Assembly (NCBI RefSeq): GCF_025699065.1
Contig: NZ_JAILWF010000004.1
Location: forward strand, 121,164-185,163
Direction of reading: 5' to 3'
Source of the DNA: Nitrosarchaeum sp.
GTDB lineage: Archaea > Thermoproteota > Nitrososphaeria > Nitrososphaerales > Nitrosopumilaceae
DNA: 64,000 bases
Below the pieces are notes generated by a model that saw only the letters and a list, made by a program, of their open reading frames with translations, was not told the DNA's origin and ran no database searches. A program made the position numbers and the translations under genes. This document shows positions 10,311 through 19,900 of the stretch, piece by piece; positions within the stretch are counted from its first letter, which is position 1, and the number at the start of each line of letters is the position of its first letter.

Positions 10311-12023
10311 TTACATCATTCCGCCCATATCAGGCATGCCACCCATTCCACCCATACCGCCCATTCCAGGCATTCCACCCATACCGCCCATTCCAGGCAT
10401 TCCACCTTCTGCTCCTGGTGGAGGTCCTGCAGATTTTTGTGTGGCAATGACATCATCAATTCTAAGAATCATACAGGCTGCTTCTGCAGCTGCTGAAACA
10501 ATCTGAAGTTTAACTGCTAAAGGTTCAATTATATCACTTGATTTCATATTTCCGATTTTACCTTTCATAACATCAATTCCAGTCCATTTTTCTCCTTTCA
10601 TTTGTCTAGAACGAAGAACTGTTAGTGTATCAATTGGATCCATTCCAGCATTTTCTGAAAGTGTTAATGGAATTGATTCTAAAGAATCAGCAAATTTTTC
10701 AGCAGCAAGTTGTTCTCTACCTTCTAGTGATTTTGCCCAACTTCTTATCTTAGTTGCAGCATAAGTTTCAGGGGCACCGCCTCCTGCAACAATTTCTGGT
10801 TTTTCAATTACATCTTTTACTACCATTAGAGAATCGTGTACTGAGCGTTCAACTTCATCAACAACTCTTTGAGAACCGCCACGAAGAAGCAGAGTAACAG
10901 ATTTTGGATGTTTGCAACCTTCAATGAATACCCATTTGTCTTCTTCAATTTTTCTTTCCTCTACAAGTTGAGCATCTCCTAGATCTTTTTCAAATATATC
11001 ATCAAGATTGTTTACAATTCTAGCACCAGTTGCTTTTGCAAGTTTTGTAAGATCACTTTCTTTGATTCTTCTAACTGCAATGATTCCTGCTTTTGCTAGA
11101 TAGTGTTGAGCCATATCATCAATTCCTTTTTGACATAATACTACATTTGCTCCAGAACCAATTACTTTATCGACCATATTCTTTAGCATTCTATTTTCCT
11201 CATCAAGAAATGATTTCAATTGTTGTGGATTTGAAATGTTAATTTTAGCATCAGTTTCAGTTTTGCTAATTTCTAATGCTTTGTTAATTAAGGCTATTTT
11301 TGCATCAGAAATTTTTCTTGGCATTCCCCCATGAACAATTTCTTTATCAAGTACGATACCTTGGATAATAACAGAATCTTTAATCGAGCCACCGGCTTTC
11401 TTTTCTACTTTAATATCATCAATATCAACATTAAATTTTTCACCTTCTTTTTCAACAACTGCAAGAACTGCTTTTACAATAATATCGGCTAATTGATCAG
11501 AGTCTTTTCTTACCAATTTTGTTTGCATAGATGTTTTTGCAATTTTAATTAGAATTGATTTATCATTTGCAGATACTGTCTCAGATATTTCTTGAAGGAA
11601 TTGTTTTGCCTTTTTTGCAGCTTTTCTATATCCATCTACAATAATTGTTGGGTGAACATTCTGATCTAAAAGTGATTCAGCGTTTTCCAAAAGTGCGCCT
11701 GCTAAAATGACAGCAGATGTTGTACCATCACCAACTTCATTATCTGTTGTTTTTGAAATTTCAACGAGCATTTTTGCTGCTGGATGTTGTACATCAATTT
11801 CTTTGAGAATTGTTGCACCATCATTTGTAATTGTAACGTCTCCAAGTGAGTCAACAAGCATCTTATCCATACCTCTTGGACCAAGACTGGAATGTACAAT
11901 TTCAGCAATAATCTTGGCTGCTGCTATATTGTTTTTTTGTGCGTCTCGTCCTTTGGTTTCAGAACCTCCTTCTTTTAGTAATACAACTGGCATAGTGCCT
12001 TTAGAAGTTGCTTGCATACCCAT
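10311..12023 (-). CDS. thsB: Thermosome subunit (group II chaperonin)
   Basis: This protein of about 570 residues is a complete CCT/thermosome subunit that forms an ATP-driven double-ring protein-folding chamber. Conserved ATPase motifs include [25 protein letters not shown] (near residue 88) and 'VAGGGAPE' in the late equatorial domain. The C-terminus is the usual Gly-Gly-Met-rich tail projecting into the cavity. I use the ATG at 12023 because a TATA box (TATAAAA, 12048-12054 on this strand) lies about 28 bp upstream, implying a leaderless mRNA; a TTG at 12041 would lie upstream of that transcript start. ths numbering is by analogy. Confidence 0.93.
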   Translation of the reverse strand: MGMQATSKGTMPVVLLKEGGSETKGRDAQKNNIAAAKIIAEIVHSSLGPRGMDKMLVDSLGDVTITNDGATILKEIDVQHPAAKMLVEISKTTDNEVGDGTTSAVILAGALLENAESLLDQNVHPTIIVDGYRKAAKKAKQFLQEISETVSANDKSILIKIAKTSMQTKLVRKDSDQLADIIVKAVLAVVEKEGEKFNVDIDDIKVEKKAGGSIKDSVIIQGIVLDKEIVHGGMPRKISDAKIALINKALEISKTETDAKINISNPQQLKSFLDEENRMLKNMVDKVIGSGANVVLCQKGIDDMAQHYLAKAGIIAVRRIKESDLTKLAKATGARIVNNLDDIFEKDLGDAQLVEERKIEEDKWVFIEGCKHPKSVTLLLRGGSQRVVDEVERSVHDSLMVVKDVIEKPEIVAGGGAPETYAATKIRSWAKSLEGREQLAAEKFADSLESIPLTLSENAGMDPIDTLTVLRSRQMKGEKWTGIDVMKGKIGNMKSSDIIEPLAVKLQIVSAAAEAACMILRIDDVIATQKSAGPPPGAEGGMPGMGGMGGMPGMGGMGGMGGMPDMGGMM

Positions 12024-12047
12024 AGAAAGAAAAACGCTCAATTCCCC

Positions 12048-12054
12048 TTTTATA
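12048..12054 (-). promoter_or_regulatory. TATA box of thermosome gene
   Basis: The minus strand reads TATAAAA followed by a G-run. It lies about 28 bp from the ATG at 12023, the spacing expected for an archaeal TATA box with a leaderless transcript. It decides the start codon of the thermosome gene. Confidence 0.7.
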
Positions 12055-12130
12055 CGTTGCAGATCAAAAACTCGTAAATAAAATAGTCAAAAATCGGTGT
12101 TTTTAAATTGGGAAATTTAATTTGCAAAAC

Positions 12131-13453
12131 ATGGCAAAATCGTCAAATAAAGAATCTTACAATAAAATTTTCTCAAATTTGAAAGAACATCACAAATGGT
12201 TTGAAAATTCTATTCCATTAATTGCAAGTGAAAACATACCAAGTCCTGCTGTTAGAGAGGCAATAACATCAGATTTTGGAAATAGATATGCCGAGGGTTG
12301 GCCTGGTGAGAGGGTCTATGCAGGATGTGTGTACATTGATGAGGTTGAGTTTGAATGTATGAAGCTTGCAAAGAAGTTGTATAAGGCAAAATTTGCAGAT
12401 GTTAGACCCATCTCTGGTGTGGTTGCAAATCTTGCAGTATATTCTGCTTTTACAAACCCAGGCGATGTAATGTTAGCACCTTCAATTCCTGCGGGAGGTC
12501 ATATTTCTCATGGTAAGAAGGAACATTCAGGAACCGCCGGATTAGTTCATGGCTTAGAAATTGAATTTTATCCATTTGATGCTGAAGAGATGACAATTGA
12601 TGTTGAAAAGACAAAACAGAAAGTTGAGGAATTAAAGAAAGCAGGTACTCTGCCAAAGATGGCAATGTTTGGTGGATCGTTGTTTTTGTTTCCACATCCT
12701 GTTAAAGAATTGGCAGATTTCCTAAAGAGTTTTGATATGCATATCAATTATGATGCTGCACATGTTGCTGGATTGATTGCTGGTGGAAGATTTCAGGATC
12801 CATTACGAGAAGGTGCAGACACTATGACAATGAGTACTCATAAAACTTTGTTTGGTCCACAAGGTGGACTTGTTTTAGGTTCTGAGAAACACGAAGAACC
12901 AATCAAGAAAGCAACATTTCCTGGATTAACTAGTAGTCACCATATTCATCATATGGCAGGTAAGGCAGTAGCTTTTGCAGAAGCATTAGAATTTGGAAAA
13001 GATTATGCTAACCAAGTTATTAAAAATGCCAAAGTGTTTGCAGAATCACTTAATGATGTAGGTTTTAAAGTTCTAGGTGAAAAGAGAGGATTTACTGAAT
13101 CACATCAAATTGCTGTTAATGTTTTAGATTATTCTGATGGAGGTAAAGTTGAAGCAGATTTAGAAAAAGCTAACATCATTGTAAATAGACAACTTATTCC
13201 AGGCGACATCAAAGCTGGTCGTAATTATTTTCATCCAGGAGGAATTAGATTGGGAGTTTCTGAAATTACTAGACTAGGCATGAAACAAAACGAGATGAAA
13301 GAGATTGCATCATATATCAAAGAGGTCATAATTGATAAAAAAGATCCCAAGAAAATTCTTACAAAAGTAAAATCTTTTAGAAAGAATTATCAAAAAGTTC
13401 ATTATTGTTTTGATAAAAAACTTGGGGCTTATGAATACGTAAAATTAAGATAA
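12131..13453 (+). CDS. glyA: Serine hydroxymethyltransferase
   Basis: This 440-residue PLP enzyme interconverts serine and glycine with a pterin one-carbon carrier. It has 'PLIASENIPSPAVREA' at the N-terminus, the 'RYAEGWPG.RVYAGC' substrate region, the PLP-stacking 'AGGHISHG', the 'NYDAAHVAGLIAGG' aspartate motif and 'MSTHKTLFGPQGG' with the Schiff-base Lys (near residue 239). An ATG at 12131 is preferred over an in-frame TTG at 12122 because a TTTTTAAAT element lies about 27 bp upstream. The nearby glutamine synthetase shares no obvious operon. Confidence 0.94.
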   Translation: MAKSSNKESYNKIFSNLKEHHKWFENSIPLIASENIPSPAVREAITSDFGNRYAEGWPGERVYAGCVYIDEVEFECMKLAKKLYKAKFADVRPISGVVANLAVYSAFTNPGDVMLAPSIPAGGHISHGKKEHSGTAGLVHGLEIEFYPFDAEEMTIDVEKTKQKVEELKKAGTLPKMAMFGGSLFLFPHPVKELADFLKSFDMHINYDAAHVAGLIAGGRFQDPLREGADTMTMSTHKTLFGPQGGLVLGSEKHEEPIKKATFPGLTSSHHIHHMAGKAVAFAEALEFGKDYANQVIKNAKVFAESLNDVGFKVLGEKRGFTESHQIAVNVLDYSDGGKVEADLEKANIIVNRQLIPGDIKAGRNYFHPGGIRLGVSEITRLGMKQNEMKEIASYIKEVIIDKKDPKKILTKVKSFRKNYQKVHYCFDKKLGAYEYVKLR

Positions 13454-13456
13454 GAT

Positions 13457-13476
13457 CCTAAGTATAATCACTTAGG
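13457..13476. terminator. Hairpin between convergent glyA and polC
   Basis: An inverted repeat CCTAAGT ... ACTTAGG (7-bp stem, 6-nt loop) spans the polC stop and lies directly after glyA. An outer AGATC/GATCT pair (13453-13457 and 13483-13487) could extend it. Position between two convergent genes suggests a bidirectional 3'-end structure. Confidence 0.45.
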
Positions 13477-16400
13477 AGTGATTGATCTCCTTTGTTCTTA
13501 CCAAAAACTAGATCAATTTCATCAGATAATGCATGAATTCGTCCTCTTTGATAAGCCCCAACATCGTATTTATCCACTAATCTCTTTGCAAGTTTAAGAT
13601 ATTTTTCTACGGAGCCCCTTGTAATTGTGGGAATTAAATCATGGCCACAAATACAAGTTTGAATCAAAGGGATTCTACGGTATGATTTTCCACATCCCGT
13701 ACATCTAAAATTTTGTCTGGCATAAGCACGTAAGTTTCCCATAATATCAGGAACCAGATGAGTGGAAATTACATTTGAAACAATTTCGGATGTATTTACA
13801 GCATCTATAAGTTCAGCATTTTTAATTTGCATATCAAATTTATCAAGCATTGAACCGAGTGTAGAATAAGCGCTACGTGATTTTGATGTTGTAAGTGAAG
13901 TTGTAGAATGTGTGAAATAATATCCAAAAAATTGTCTTTCTGTTTCAAGACGTGATTTGATTATTTCTACACAAGCAACATCTGGGGCTTTATTTTGTTG
14001 GATTGTAGATTTAAAGAATTCAAGTGGTAAAAATTTAACAACTTCAAGGTTGTGTGCTTGTGGTTGGGATTCATGAGGCAATACAAGTGGTTGAATCAAT
14101 AATGGTGCATCCATTAAACCACCAATTCTATCAGAAAGAAATTGTCTTGAAAAATTTAGAAGACTATCCATCAATAACATAATAGAATCAGCATCTCCAT
14201 CTGCGTCTCTTCTTTTTGCAGAGTGCCAATTAGGAGTTGCAAAACAGACATGTGTTTCAGTATAACCAATTATTCTTCCAACAATACCGACAGATGTGTG
14301 TGGTGCTAATCCGATTATTAGATGGCCAATTAAATCGTCTGTGTTTTTGACATTGTAGAAGGTGGACTTTTCATAAAATTTTTCTAAAATAGTATCAATG
14401 TATTTGCATATAGATACTAGATATTTTCCACTTTCGTTTGGAATAATTACATCCTGCATTAGAAGTTCAACTGTTTGATTTGGATCAGTTAGTGGTTTTC
14501 CATCAATATCATGAGTATATCCTAATTCGTTTAGTTTTTCAATAGATGTGCCTATCCATGATGGTTGAAATTGAGTAAGAGGTGAATTTGTGGCATCAAA
14601 ACGAACAGTTCCATCTTTGAATACAGTAAGACCAAAATTTTGACGGACTAATCCTTTTTCTAATGGTTCAGCTATTCTATCTTGATTGATTAATTCTTTA
14701 ACTCCTTTGAATGGCTCCTGAGCACGTAAGCCCATTTTTTCTTGTGCTAACAATAATTTTGATTTTAATGGAAATGCTTGATGAGAGTGAGATGATGCCT
14801 TTCGTTTACATTTTTCACAAAAAGGATTATCAAGTATGTCTCGACAATTCCCACATCGATAAACTATTGTTGTTTTGATGCCACATTTAGAGCATTTAAT
14901 ACCAATTGATGGTTCATTACATTCTTGACAAGATCGATTGAAAATATTTGTAAAAAAATTGTCTTGTCTTGAAGCCTTTAAGAGATCTCTAGTTGGACCT
15001 CCTTTATCATTAATGGGGAATAAAACATGAGTTGGTGGTTTCATTTGTCTTGGTGCTGCTTTTTCAGGCCTTCCTATTCTAACTCCAATTGAAGTAGAAA
15101 ATTTATTTTTAATAATAATTCCAGATGATTTTGATATAATTTGTGGGATTGATAAATCGTTTATTTTTGGCTCATTTCTAAAAAGAAGATTATAAAAAAT
15201 TCTAGCTTCTTCTTTTTCAAGAATTATTTGGGTATTATTCATTTTATGAGGAACTCCAAGTTTTTCAAGAATAATTTTTGTTTCTATAGAATATTCAATA
15301 GAGTTTTCATTAATCTTTATTGGATGTAATATTTGTAAAAATTCTTCTGATGATATTTGATCCCAATAATACAAGTATTGTGGGTGTAATGGTATTTGAA
15401 AATCAATTGATAGTTTTAATGCTTCATCCAAAGTAGGAGTTTTAGTTAGAAACTGAATTAAAAATTCATCATCGGGTGCATATTTTATTAATTTTTCTTT
15501 TAACTCCTCAATCCAAAATTCTTCAACATATCCTGAAGGTATGAGTTGGGCATTGTTTTCTAGAAAATCACCAAATGAAATTAAAATATCACCTAAATGG
15601 AGAATTTTTTCGATCTCTCCTTTAATTTCAATTCCATGCTTAACATCTTTAATTTTTATAACATTACCATTTTTGAGTCGGACTATTGGAGTGTCAATAG
15701 AATCAACAAAAGCTATTGTTGCTCCCTTGCCTGGAATATCAGTTTTGATTTGAGTACCAACTGCAATTGCATGATCTAAAATTTCTGCAATTACAGGATT
15801 AATTCCCACTGCGGCAAATCCTGTATTACATGCTCTACCATATCTTAATCGAAAACCACCAAGTTTGTTAGGCATGGATAATACAGATCTTCCTGTAATA
15901 ACTTCCCGCATTCTCTTGGCTGCAGCGTCTTCTTGATTATCTCCTGTTTGAACAGCCCCTTTTAGGTCTCCTAACCACTCCCAACCATCTAGTTGATACA
16001 TTTCGATTCTTTTGAGTAGTTTTTTAGATCTTCCAATTAACCCATCATTTAAAACTCGTAATGCTCCTCCCCTAACTCTATTTGTTGTAATACGAGTCAT
16101 TCCTTTGTGATTTACAACTTCGAAAGGATCTGTATCTACACCGTTTAATTCTACAGGTAGATGTGAAATTACATGTTCTATATCTTCATCTAGTATATGA
16201 AATTGAAAACTACTAGCTTCTCTTTCATAAATTCGAAGTTCTTCAATAAATCTCCCAGTTTCATCATCAAAACAATTTGCTTGATATTTTGATAAGCCGA
16301 CCGCTTTTCTCACATGATCAGCAATTAAGATTGTTACTGCAGACTCGGTTCCGCCTGCAGAACGCATTGGTCCAGCAATAGATACAGAGAGATATTCGCT

Positions 16401-16835
16401 TCCATCTTTATTTTTCTTGATTTTTACTTCACTAATTCCTTGTAGTGGAGCAATTGTAACCCCCTCTGTAACAATAGCTAATCCCACTCTAACTGCTAAA
16501 TCTAATTTTTCTTCTAAACTGGCATCACTTAGTGAATATTTTCCTAATGCAATTTCTTTTGATAAAATTAATGCAGATAGTTCTTTTCCATGGATTTGTA
16601 GGAGTTCTCGTAAAGGTTCCGCAATATCAATATCGTGCATTTTTGAAACTCGATCTGCTAAATCAAATGCAATTTTAGGCTCAATTATCCCTGATGAATC
16701 AACCAGTGTTGATTTTGCCATAGCTGCATGTTCAAAAATAGCATAGGTATTTTTTGAGAGGTTAGAATAATAGTCAAGATAATAATTTGGCATCTTAATA
16801 CCACTTATACGAGAAATGGCATCATTTTCAGACAT
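13458..16835 (-). CDS. polC: DNA polymerase D (family D) large catalytic subunit DP2
   Basis: This 1125-residue protein is the catalytic subunit of PolD, the archaeal replicative polymerase with an RNA-polymerase-like double-psi barrel core. Visible features are the N-terminal 'SVSIAGPMRSAGGTESA' region, the 'KLGGFRLRYGRACNTG' segment (about residue 325), a zinc cluster CxxC-rich stretch (about residues 635-680), the catalytic DADGDAD (about 880), and a C-terminal CTGC ... CICG zinc module (about 1048-1070). DADGDAD, a common intein site, is uninterrupted. GGGP synthase lies 12 bp upstream on the same strand. The partner DP1 is at 21-22.5 kb. Confidence 0.96.
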   Translation of the reverse strand: MSENDAISRISGIKMPNYYLDYYSNLSKNTYAIFEHAAMAKSTLVDSSGIIEPKIAFDLADRVSKMHDIDIAEPLRELLQIHGKELSALILSKEIALGKYSLSDASLEEKLDLAVRVGLAIVTEGVTIAPLQGISEVKIKKNKDGSEYLSVSIAGPMRSAGGTESAVTILIADHVRKAVGLSKYQANCFDDETGRFIEELRIYEREASSFQFHILDEDIEHVISHLPVELNGVDTDPFEVVNHKGMTRITTNRVRGGALRVLNDGLIGRSKKLLKRIEMYQLDGWEWLGDLKGAVQTGDNQEDAAAKRMREVITGRSVLSMPNKLGGFRLRYGRACNTGFAAVGINPVIAEILDHAIAVGTQIKTDIPGKGATIAFVDSIDTPIVRLKNGNVIKIKDVKHGIEIKGEIEKILHLGDILISFGDFLENNAQLIPSGYVEEFWIEELKEKLIKYAPDDEFLIQFLTKTPTLDEALKLSIDFQIPLHPQYLYYWDQISSEEFLQILHPIKINENSIEYSIETKIILEKLGVPHKMNNTQIILEKEEARIFYNLLFRNEPKINDLSIPQIISKSSGIIIKNKFSTSIGVRIGRPEKAAPRQMKPPTHVLFPINDKGGPTRDLLKASRQDNFFTNIFNRSCQECNEPSIGIKCSKCGIKTTIVYRCGNCRDILDNPFCEKCKRKASSHSHQAFPLKSKLLLAQEKMGLRAQEPFKGVKELINQDRIAEPLEKGLVRQNFGLTVFKDGTVRFDATNSPLTQFQPSWIGTSIEKLNELGYTHDIDGKPLTDPNQTVELLMQDVIIPNESGKYLVSICKYIDTILEKFYEKSTFYNVKNTDDLIGHLIIGLAPHTSVGIVGRIIGYTETHVCFATPNWHSAKRRDADGDADSIMLLMDSLLNFSRQFLSDRIGGLMDAPLLIQPLVLPHESQPQAHNLEVVKFLPLEFFKSTIQQNKAPDVACVEIIKSRLETERQFFGYYFTHSTTSLTTSKSRSAYSTLGSMLDKFDMQIKNAELIDAVNTSEIVSNVISTHLVPDIMGNLRAYARQNFRCTGCGKSYRRIPLIQTCICGHDLIPTITRGSVEKYLKLAKRLVDKYDVGAYQRGRIHALSDEIDLVFGKNKGDQSLLSDYT

Positions 16836-16847
16836 ATTACGGTCTAA

Positions 16848-17600
16848 TTACTTACTTGTTTGAATTGCTTTTGTTATTTCAGCTAGTTTCTTAATACTTC
16901 CACCTTTCTCTAGAAAGGTTCCAATAACAAGGGCATCGGCACCAGCTTTTACCAAATCTGAAGCAGTTTTAGTGTCTCTAATTCCACCACCAACTATCAA
17001 AAATCCATTAAATGCTTTTCTTACCGTCTTAACCATCTCTGGAGTAACACTAGATTTTGCTCCAGAACCTGCTTCTAAATAGACAAATCTCATTCCAAGA
17101 AATTGTGCAGCAAGGGCATATGCTGCTGCAATTTTTGGTTTTTCAAAAGGTATGCCTCTTGCTGAACCTACAAACCATGCTGACGTTCCATCTCCAATAA
17201 CCAAATATGCAGTAGGAAGTGGTTCCAATCCAAATTTAAGAACGCTTGGCGCTCCTAATGCTTGTGCTTGAGTAATAAAATATGGATTTTCAGAATTCAT
17301 AAGTGAACTAAAAAGGATAGCGTCCGCATCAGGTACAACTCCTGTGATGTTTCCAGGGAAGAGTATGATTGGAATTTTAATATATTTTTTAATGCCTTTT
17401 ACAACTTTAGCCATTTCAATTTGATCTGTTGCAGATGAACCACCTACTAGAATAGCAGATGCGCCTATTTTTTCAACATTTTGAGCAAGTTTTTGTGAAG
17501 ATTCTAACTTAGACTCTTCAGAATCAATTAATACAAACAACAATGCTTTTTTCTTTTCAAGTTCAGATTTTAGGAAGGATTCAACTTTATTTCTAGTCAT
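16848..17600 (-). CDS. (S)-3-O-geranylgeranylglyceryl phosphate synthase (GGGPS/PcrB family)
   Basis: This 250-residue TIM-barrel protein joins sn-glycerol-1-phosphate to geranylgeranyl diphosphate, the first ether-lipid committed step. Family motifs are 'ALLFVLIDSEES', 'ILVGGSSATDQ', 'FPGNITGVVPDADAILFSS', 'VYLEAGSGAKS' (substrate Glu/Tyr region, about 174-184), 'GGGIRD' and 'GADALVIGTF' (phosphate-binding). The gene is placed 12 bp upstream of polC on the same strand, so lipid synthesis and replication may share a transcript. Start is the ATG at 17600. Confidence 0.93.
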   Translation of the reverse strand: MTRNKVESFLKSELEKKKALLFVLIDSEESKLESSQKLAQNVEKIGASAILVGGSSATDQIEMAKVVKGIKKYIKIPIILFPGNITGVVPDADAILFSSLMNSENPYFITQAQALGAPSVLKFGLEPLPTAYLVIGDGTSAWFVGSARGIPFEKPKIAAAYALAAQFLGMRFVYLEAGSGAKSSVTPEMVKTVRKAFNGFLIVGGGIRDTKTASDLVKAGADALVIGTFLEKGGSIKKLAEITKAIQTSK

Positions 17601-17664
17601 AAAGGGGATTTGTAGATGACTCTTTAAAGTTTAATTGTAGTGTGGTATACAGAATTGTATAGCT

Positions 17665-18027
17665 ATGGCAGAGTTTAAAAAATCTAATTTTAATAATATT
17701 ATTAAACAAATTATAAAAAAATCATTGTTTACTGAACGACAAATTGAAATTATTTTAAATCAGAAAGATCTTCTAAACTCTAAATTCAACATAAGTAAAG
17801 GTGCGTATTATAGGCAAGTTGGTCAATCTAGAGACAAACTAGTAGCATTATTCTATTCAATCATGCTTTTACGAGGTTTAGGCATACTTTTACCAGATGA
17901 TATTGATGTGATATCAAAACTTTCTGAGCAGATTCGTGTGATAAATGAGAGTGATATATTCCCAGAAAGAGAAGATGAGGTCATTAATGTGATTGATAGA
18001 TTAGTACGTCAGGCATGTAATGTGTGA
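17665..18027 (+). CDS. Conserved-looking hypothetical protein, possible helix-turn-helix
   Basis: This 120-residue protein is predicted almost all-helical from composition. 'FTERQIEIILNQK' followed by 'FNISKGAYYRQVGQSRDKL' resembles a helix-turn-helix that reads like a recognition helix preceded by a turn, so DNA binding is possible. The C-terminal half is amphipathic and acidic. I cannot name a family. It is transcribed alone, divergent from the GGGPS/polC unit across 64 bp. Confidence 0.6.
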   Translation: MAEFKKSNFNNIIKQIIKKSLFTERQIEIILNQKDLLNSKFNISKGAYYRQVGQSRDKLVALFYSIMLLRGLGILLPDDIDVISKLSEQIRVINESDIFPEREDEVINVIDRLVRQACNV

Positions 18028-18151
18028 CATTATAGTTAAGTAGTGATAATTGAAGTGGTTTTTTATGATGTGATATGTGTTAATGTTAATCTAAAGTGTG
18101 AAATAATGTTGCTCAATCATGATAAATCACAACATATGATTAATTTTTGTG

Positions 18152-18757
18152 ATGTTGATTGAAATTCCTGAACCAAATGTGATTTTAGTCGTGATTGTTG
18201 CATTTGTTGTAGGTTTGGTTGGTTTGTATAGTTATTACAAAATACGCCCATTCATCAAAACTAAGAGTGAAATGATGGACTCCTCACAGTTAGAGCGATT
18301 AGAATATTATGAAAGACAATTAATCGATATGAAAATACGCCTAGATTCAATGGAAATGCAAGGTGTTGAACAGAAAAAGGAGGATCCTACTCTAGAGATT
18401 AAACAATATTTAGAAAAATTAACTAAAAATCAACAAGTAATAGAAAATCCAGTAGTTTCGCCTAAAAAAACAGAGGATATTAGTAAAGAGCCTAAAACGA
18501 TCCAACGTATGCCTAATTTGGATCATAATAATGCCACAGACTATGTGTTGCATCTAATCACAAACAAAGCTATGACATCACGTGATATACAAATCACATT
18601 AAAACGAAGTAGAGAACACACTTCAAGGTTAATGAAGAAGCTTTATGATGATGGATTTGTTCAAAGGAATACAAGTACAAAACCATATACTTATTCAATT
18701 ACTGAAAAAGGAAAAGAAAAGATTAATGTTTTTGAATCTAATTCATTAATTGCATAA
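18152..18757 (+). CDS. Membrane-anchored winged-helix regulator
   Basis: This protein of 201 residues has one N-terminal transmembrane helix (about residues 8-26), then a charged coiled-coil-like linker (about 35-110). A C-terminal MarR/ArsR-like winged helix follows: 'ATDYVLHLITNKAMTSRDIQ', 'SREHTSRLMKKLYDDGFVQR' and the wing 'YTYSITEKGKEKI'. The layout suggests a transcription factor tethered to the membrane. I chose the ATG at 18152 over the GTG one codon before. It stands alone upstream of a small AbrB-like gene. Confidence 0.72.
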   Translation: MLIEIPEPNVILVVIVAFVVGLVGLYSYYKIRPFIKTKSEMMDSSQLERLEYYERQLIDMKIRLDSMEMQGVEQKKEDPTLEIKQYLEKLTKNQQVIENPVVSPKKTEDISKEPKTIQRMPNLDHNNATDYVLHLITNKAMTSRDIQITLKRSREHTSRLMKKLYDDGFVQRNTSTKPYTYSITEKGKEKINVFESNSLIA

Positions 18758-18890
18758 CCAATTTTGGTTTACTATTTGTATTAAATTTCATCAGTTTAGT
18801 TAAAAATCAAATCAAATTCAGTATTTTTATTATTTTTTATAATTATTATAATACATTAAATTATATATATTATTAAATTATAATGAGGAT

Positions 18891-19052
18891 ATGTCTGTCC
18901 AAGAAAATGAGGTTTTAGTTAAAATCACATCAGCCGGAACTATTTCTATTCCTAAACAATTTAGAAAATATATGGATATTCAAAAAGGAGAATATGTTAA
19001 AGTAATATTGGGAAAAGACCGACTTATAGTTAGAAAAATTACTATATCTTAG
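18891..19052 (+). CDS. AbrB/MazE/SpoVT-type DNA-binding protein, 53 residues
   Basis: This short ORF (ATG 18891, TAG ending 19052) encodes one swapped-hairpin AbrB domain. The strand 'VLVKITSAGTISIPKQFRKYM' region is followed by 'DIQKGEYVKVILGKDRLIVRK', the classic AbrB/MazE layout. A TATATAT tract at about 18861-18870 lies close to 26 bp upstream. No toxin-like gene accompanies it, so a stand-alone repressor is more likely than an antitoxin. It converges on the next gene with 1 bp between stops. It sits near the origin region. Confidence 0.72.
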   Translation: MSVQENEVLVKITSAGTISIPKQFRKYMDIQKGEYVKVILGKDRLIVRKITIS

Positions 19053-19053
19053 T

Positions 19054-19443
19054 CTATTGTTGTTTTTGGGTTAGTTTAATGGCTTGATAGGTCCATTCAC
19101 GGCCAGTTCTTGTTCTATCAATTTTACCTTTTGTAGAAAATCTAGATAAATATGTGGAAATTATACTTAATTTCACCGGTTCGTTGTACTCATCTTCATA
19201 TTTCTCAAGTATGTTTGTAGATGTAAATTTTCCCATAGGGAAGAATTTATCAACAATATGCCATATTTTTGAGCCTGTAGAGTCCATATTCGTGGTTTTT
19301 TGTTCATCCTCTTCAATATTCATCAAGTCCATCATTTCAAAGATTTTTAGAACTTTTTCTCTAGTAACATTTCCTTCTAATTTTATATCATACCGTGCTC
19401 CATCAGCATCTTCCATATCAATTCGAATCCGTTTTTTGGCCAT
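19054..19443 (-). CDS. Hypothetical protein with C-terminal winged-helix-like region
   Basis: This 129-residue protein starts with a basic patch ('AKKRIRID'), has an acidic centre, and ends in 'STNILEKYEDEYNEPVKLSIISTYLSRFSTKGKIDRTRTGREWTYQ'-like helices and a wing. That end resembles a winged helix that senses or binds DNA. I do not recognise the family. It flanks the candidate origin and is transcribed away from it, so a role in replication control is possible but unproven. Confidence 0.6.
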   Translation of the reverse strand: MAKKRIRIDMEDADGARYDIKLEGNVTREKVLKIFEMMDLMNIEEDEQKTTNMDSTGSKIWHIVDKFFPMGKFTSTNILEKYEDEYNEPVKLSIISTYLSRFSTKGKIDRTRTGREWTYQAIKLTQKQQ

Positions 19444-19603
19444 CTTTTAGATCTATGAGGATCTAACATTAACAGTTCAATTGATCCCAGAATAATTGTT
19501 AACTAAGAGGTTTGTTAACATTGACTGCCTAGCCCACGCCTAGGTTAATTTTTGTTATTAACATCAATGATTAAATTTCCTTATTCTAAATCATCCTTAT
19601 CAT

Positions 19604-19628
19604 GCCTGGAGTGGAAATAAAGGGGTAA
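19604..19628 (+). repeat. ORB-like repeat 1
   Basis: 25-bp element with core TGGAGTGGAAATAAAGGGGT. It matches the ORB/mini-ORB pattern (dyad around TCCA/TGGAAA plus downstream G-string) recognised by Orc1/Cdc6. Confidence 0.72.
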
Positions 19629-19665
19629 GTTTTAGGATATTCACAATGTTAACATCGAACTTAAC

Positions 19666-19690
19666 GCCTGGAATGGAAATTAAGGGGTAA
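19666..19690 (+). repeat. ORB-like repeat 2
   Basis: Direct copy of repeat 1, 62 bp downstream in the same orientation, differing at only two of 25 positions. Confidence 0.72.
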
Positions 19691-19752
19691 AACAGACCTT
19701 TTTTTCATTTATCCTAACACCAACTTAACAATTTGTTAACAATTAAGATTAA

Positions 19753-19776
19753 CCCCCACACCTATTTTTCCACTCT
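19753..19776 (-). repeat. ORB-like repeat 3 (inverted, diverged)
   Basis: On the minus strand this reads AGAGTGGAAAAATAGGTGTG then GGGG. It keeps the GAGTGGAAA core and G-string and is inverted relative to repeats 1 and 2. Confidence 0.6.
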
Positions 19777-19900
19777 ATTCTTTTCTTTATTTTTTTTTAT
19801 TGAAAATCTAAAAACTAACTAAAAATAATTAATTACAAACTAAATTAGAATAACTATTCCTATCTTTACTCTCTAATACTAGATATCATTATGTTACTAA
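19777..19900. other. AT-rich putative duplex-unwinding element
   Basis: This stretch is almost entirely A and T, with long T and A runs, and is bracketed by inverted ORB-like repeats 3 and 4. This is the expected arrangement for an archaeal unwinding element. No gene is visible in it. Confidence 0.5.

Noticed and set aside
11707..12081. 124-codon plus-strand ORF antisense to the thermosome gene
   Set aside because: Shadow of the conserved thermosome N-terminal region, with low-complexity Ser/Ile-rich content.
14190..14240. Possible intein in PolD large subunit
   Set aside because: The DADGDAD catalytic motif is uninterrupted and total length is normal.
18028..18148. GTGAT/TGATG-rich spacer considered as a C/D box RNA
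   Set aside because: Repeated TGATG-like words occur but no ordered C-D'-C'-D spacing or terminal stem.
18891..19443. AbrB-like gene as antitoxin of a toxin-antitoxin pair
   Set aside because: No PIN, MazF or RelE-like toxin lies beside it; the convergent neighbour looks winged-helix-like.
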